Below the pieces are notes generated by a model. The model had not been told where the DNA came from and made no database searches. It saw only the letters and a list, made by a program, of their open reading frames with translations. The position numbers and the translations under genes were made by a program. Below, piece after piece: positions 5,344 through 6,741 of a DNA stretch of 6,741 nt; position 1 is the first letter of the stretch; each line of letters begins with the position of its first letter. Source of the stretch: Nitriliruptoraceae bacterium (GTDB lineage: Bacteria; Actinomycetota; Nitriliruptoria; Nitriliruptorales; Nitriliruptoraceae); the NCBI GenBank assembly GCA_007134165.1, contig SLLJ01000419.1, positions 1 to 6,741 on the forward strand, given 5' to 3'.

Positions 5344-6579
5344 ATGTCCCGCCACGCCATGACCCACCGCCGGTCGACGACGGTCTCTGCGGTGCTCGCG
5401 CTCACCGCGCTGGCCCTGCTGTGGGTGCCGACGATCGCCGGCGCGGACGAGGCGGCGGTGGTTCTCGGCGAGGACGGGCTCGGCGAGGACGAACTCGACG
5501 GCGTCGAACTCGACGGCGTCGAACTCGGTGAGGGCAGCCTCGAGGTCAACGAGCCGGTCACCGGTGGCATCCTCGAGTTCGATGAGGTCACGGTCACGCC
5601 GCCCGGAGAGGTGCCGGTGGCCGACACGAGTGATGAGCCGGTCGACATCGGCCAGGGCCCCATCGTCGACGACGGCGACGAGAGCGGACGTCCCGACGCC
5701 GACCCCGAGGACCTCGAGAGCCTCGACGAGACGGCGCCCAACGAGTCCTCTGACGCGATCTGCTCCGACGTCCTCGTGCGCATCTCTCCCGACCGCGTCC
5801 AAGGCGATCAGCGTGCGGTCTCGATCACCTCCCAGATGATCGAACTGGGGGTCGAACACTGGGTCGCGGTGGCCTGGCAGGCCGCAGCCGACACCGAACT
5901 GACCGCCGTCAGCATCGTGAGTCCCACCGGGGTCCGGACCCGCACCGGGAATGTCACCACGGGCACCGCCGAGAACGTCATCGAACTCGTCTTCTGCGGC
6001 GGCCGCTCCAGCGGCGCCGACCCCGCCGAGGGCGACGTCGAGGCGGTTCCCGGGAGCGAGGACCGCGTCGACGCCGGCGGTGACGCTTCCACCGGTCCCG
6101 AGGCGACCGACCCGGTCACCGCAGAGGCCGCCGAGCCTGCCTCCCCATCGACCCCCGTCGGCGGTGGCGGCGGCGCGGTGGCAGCTCCCAGCACCCCGGC
6201 ACCGACAACGCCGGACGACACGCCCTCGGACGAGCCGATCCCCAGCACCGTGGTGACCGGAACGGTCGACGACGAGAACGCGGGGGACACCGAGGTCCTC
6301 GGGCTCCTCGAAGAACGCGACACGTCCGACGAGACCGACGAGACCGCGCGACCCGACACCGAGAACGACCCCGGATCACCCGCCGACGATGCAGCCGGGG
6401 ACCGCGACGACGCCGAGGCGCTCGGAATGCTCGCGGACCGCACTTCCGGCGAAGACCGCGGCGCCAGCAGCCTGCCGCTGACGCTGCTCTCGCTGCTCGT
6501 GGCTGCGCTCGCCGCTGTCGGCGCCTGGGGGCTGCTGCGGCGCCGCGCTGCCGTGGCCCGCACCACCACCCAGCCCTGA
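5344..6579 (+). CDS. Secreted acidic protein with C-terminal membrane anchor
   Basis: I do not recognise the family. The 411-residue product has a basic start, a hydrophobic core (about 13-32) and a likely signal-peptidase site after AGA (residue 34). Residues 41-70 are six five-residue repeats starting with Leu (LGEDG, LGEDE, LDGVE twice, LGEGS, LEVNE). A very acidic linker leads to a compact, probably beta-rich domain (about 137-220) bounded by Cys140 and Cys218, the only cysteines and a plausible disulfide. A long Asp/Glu/Pro/Thr-rich, low-complexity stalk follows, with a Gly run at 273-277. The C-terminus is SLPLT, a hydrophobic helix (about 379-397) and RRR (399-401). This is the layout of a wall-sorted protein, but the motif is LPLTL rather than LPXTG, so plain membrane anchoring is equally likely. 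Start: ATG at 5344 with GGAG 5 nt upstream; upstream in-frame codons look non-coding. It is divergent from groES. A surface stalk or envelope role is inference. Confidence 0.88.
   Translation: MSRHAMTHRRSTTVSAVLALTALALLWVPTIAGADEAAVVLGEDGLGEDELDGVELDGVELGEGSLEVNEPVTGGILEFDEVTVTPPGEVPVADTSDEPVDIGQGPIVDDGDESGRPDADPEDLESLDETAPNESSDAICSDVLVRISPDRVQGDQRAVSITSQMIELGVEHWVAVAWQAAADTELTAVSIVSPTGVRTRTGNVTTGTAENVIELVFCGGRSSGADPAEGDVEAVPGSEDRVDAGGDASTGPEATDPVTAEAAEPASPSTPVGGGGGAVAAPSTPAPTTPDDTPSDEPIPSTVVTGTVDDENAGDTEVLGLLEERDTSDETDETARPDTENDPGSPADDAAGDRDDAEALGMLADRTSGEDRGASSLPLTLLSLLVAALAAVGAWGLLRRRAAVARTTTQP
5464..5553 (+). repeat. Six 15-bp tandem repeats (acidic pentapeptides)
   Basis: Six consecutive 15-bp units, each starting with ctc, encode Leu-led pentapeptides. 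The units at 5494-5508 and 5509-5523 are identical, and those at 5464-5478 and 5479-5493 differ only near the end. The array lies just after the signal peptide. The unit does not match the A(D/N)LxX family of pentapeptide-repeat proteins. Confidence 0.75.
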
Positions 6580-6702
6580 GCGCTCCACCCCACGACGCCC
6601 GCCCTGTACCGGCCGCACCGTGAGCACCGCCCGCATCACCGAACCTCCCACCGCACCGACCAACCCCACCGACCAAGCCGGATCCGCGCCGAGGTGAGCA
6701 CC
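6580..6702 (+). other. Spacer with a possible 25-codon leader ORF
   Basis: A GTG at 6620 opens a 25-residue Pro/Thr-rich frame ending with TGA at 6695-6697, just before the next gene. It has no ribosome-binding site. The nonamer gtgagcacc occurs at 6620 and again at 6694. No terminator-like hairpin is seen after the stop at 6579. Confidence 0.25.
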
Positions 6703-6741
6703 ATGACCACCGATTCCGTCCTCCCGCCCGCTGCCGACCCC
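6703..6741 (+). CDS. Start of an unidentified gene, cut by the window edge
   Basis: An ATG at 6703 follows GAGGTG (6691-6696) by 6 nt, a reasonable ribosome-binding site. The 13 visible codons read MTTDSVLPPAADP and continue past the edge. An in-frame GTG at 6694 is an alternative start but overlaps the Shine-Dalgarno. This is too little sequence to assign a family. It lies 123 bp downstream of the secreted-protein gene on the same strand and may share its transcript. Confidence 0.6.
   Translation, partial: MTTDSVLPPAADP

Overview
The window comes from a high-GC bacterium, most likely an actinobacterium. Codon third positions are strongly G/C. The GroEL and GroES sequences are of actinobacterial type, groES lies directly upstream of groEL, and the operon carries CIRCE operators (the HrcA heat-shock system). 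Acidic secreted and cytoplasmic tails would fit a marine or salt-exposed lineage such as Acidimicrobiia, but that placement is an inference.

Layout. The minus strand carries, in transcription order, two CIRCE operators with an embedded promoter (about 4444-4504), a leader of about 200 nt, groES (4261-3959), a 116-bp spacer with a strong hairpin, groEL (3842-2211), a GC-rich hairpin (2162-2130), an unrecognised helical TPR-like gene (2100-1183), and a gene that runs off the left edge (1131-1). That last gene is open along its whole length and has two membrane segments. After them comes a domain resembling the ATPase domain of bacterial tyrosine (BY) kinases of the CpsD/CapB type, but the Walker residues are missing, followed by an acidic repeat tail. 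On the plus strand, divergent from groES and across about 840 bp with no convincing gene, lies a secreted acidic protein (5344-6579) with a signal peptide and a C-terminal membrane anchor. A second plus-strand gene begins at 6703 and is cut by the right edge.

How the genes work together. GroES and GroEL are the co-chaperonin and chaperonin of one stress operon. Its promoter lies inside the distal CIRCE and its predicted start lies inside the proximal one, so HrcA would repress at two sites. The two minus-strand genes downstream are co-oriented and could receive read-through, but no functional link to the chaperonins is visible. The best candidates for something undescribed are the pseudo-BY-kinase membrane protein with its TPR-like partner, and the anchored acidic protein with one two-cysteine domain. 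No mobile element, CRISPR array, tRNA or rRNA was seen.
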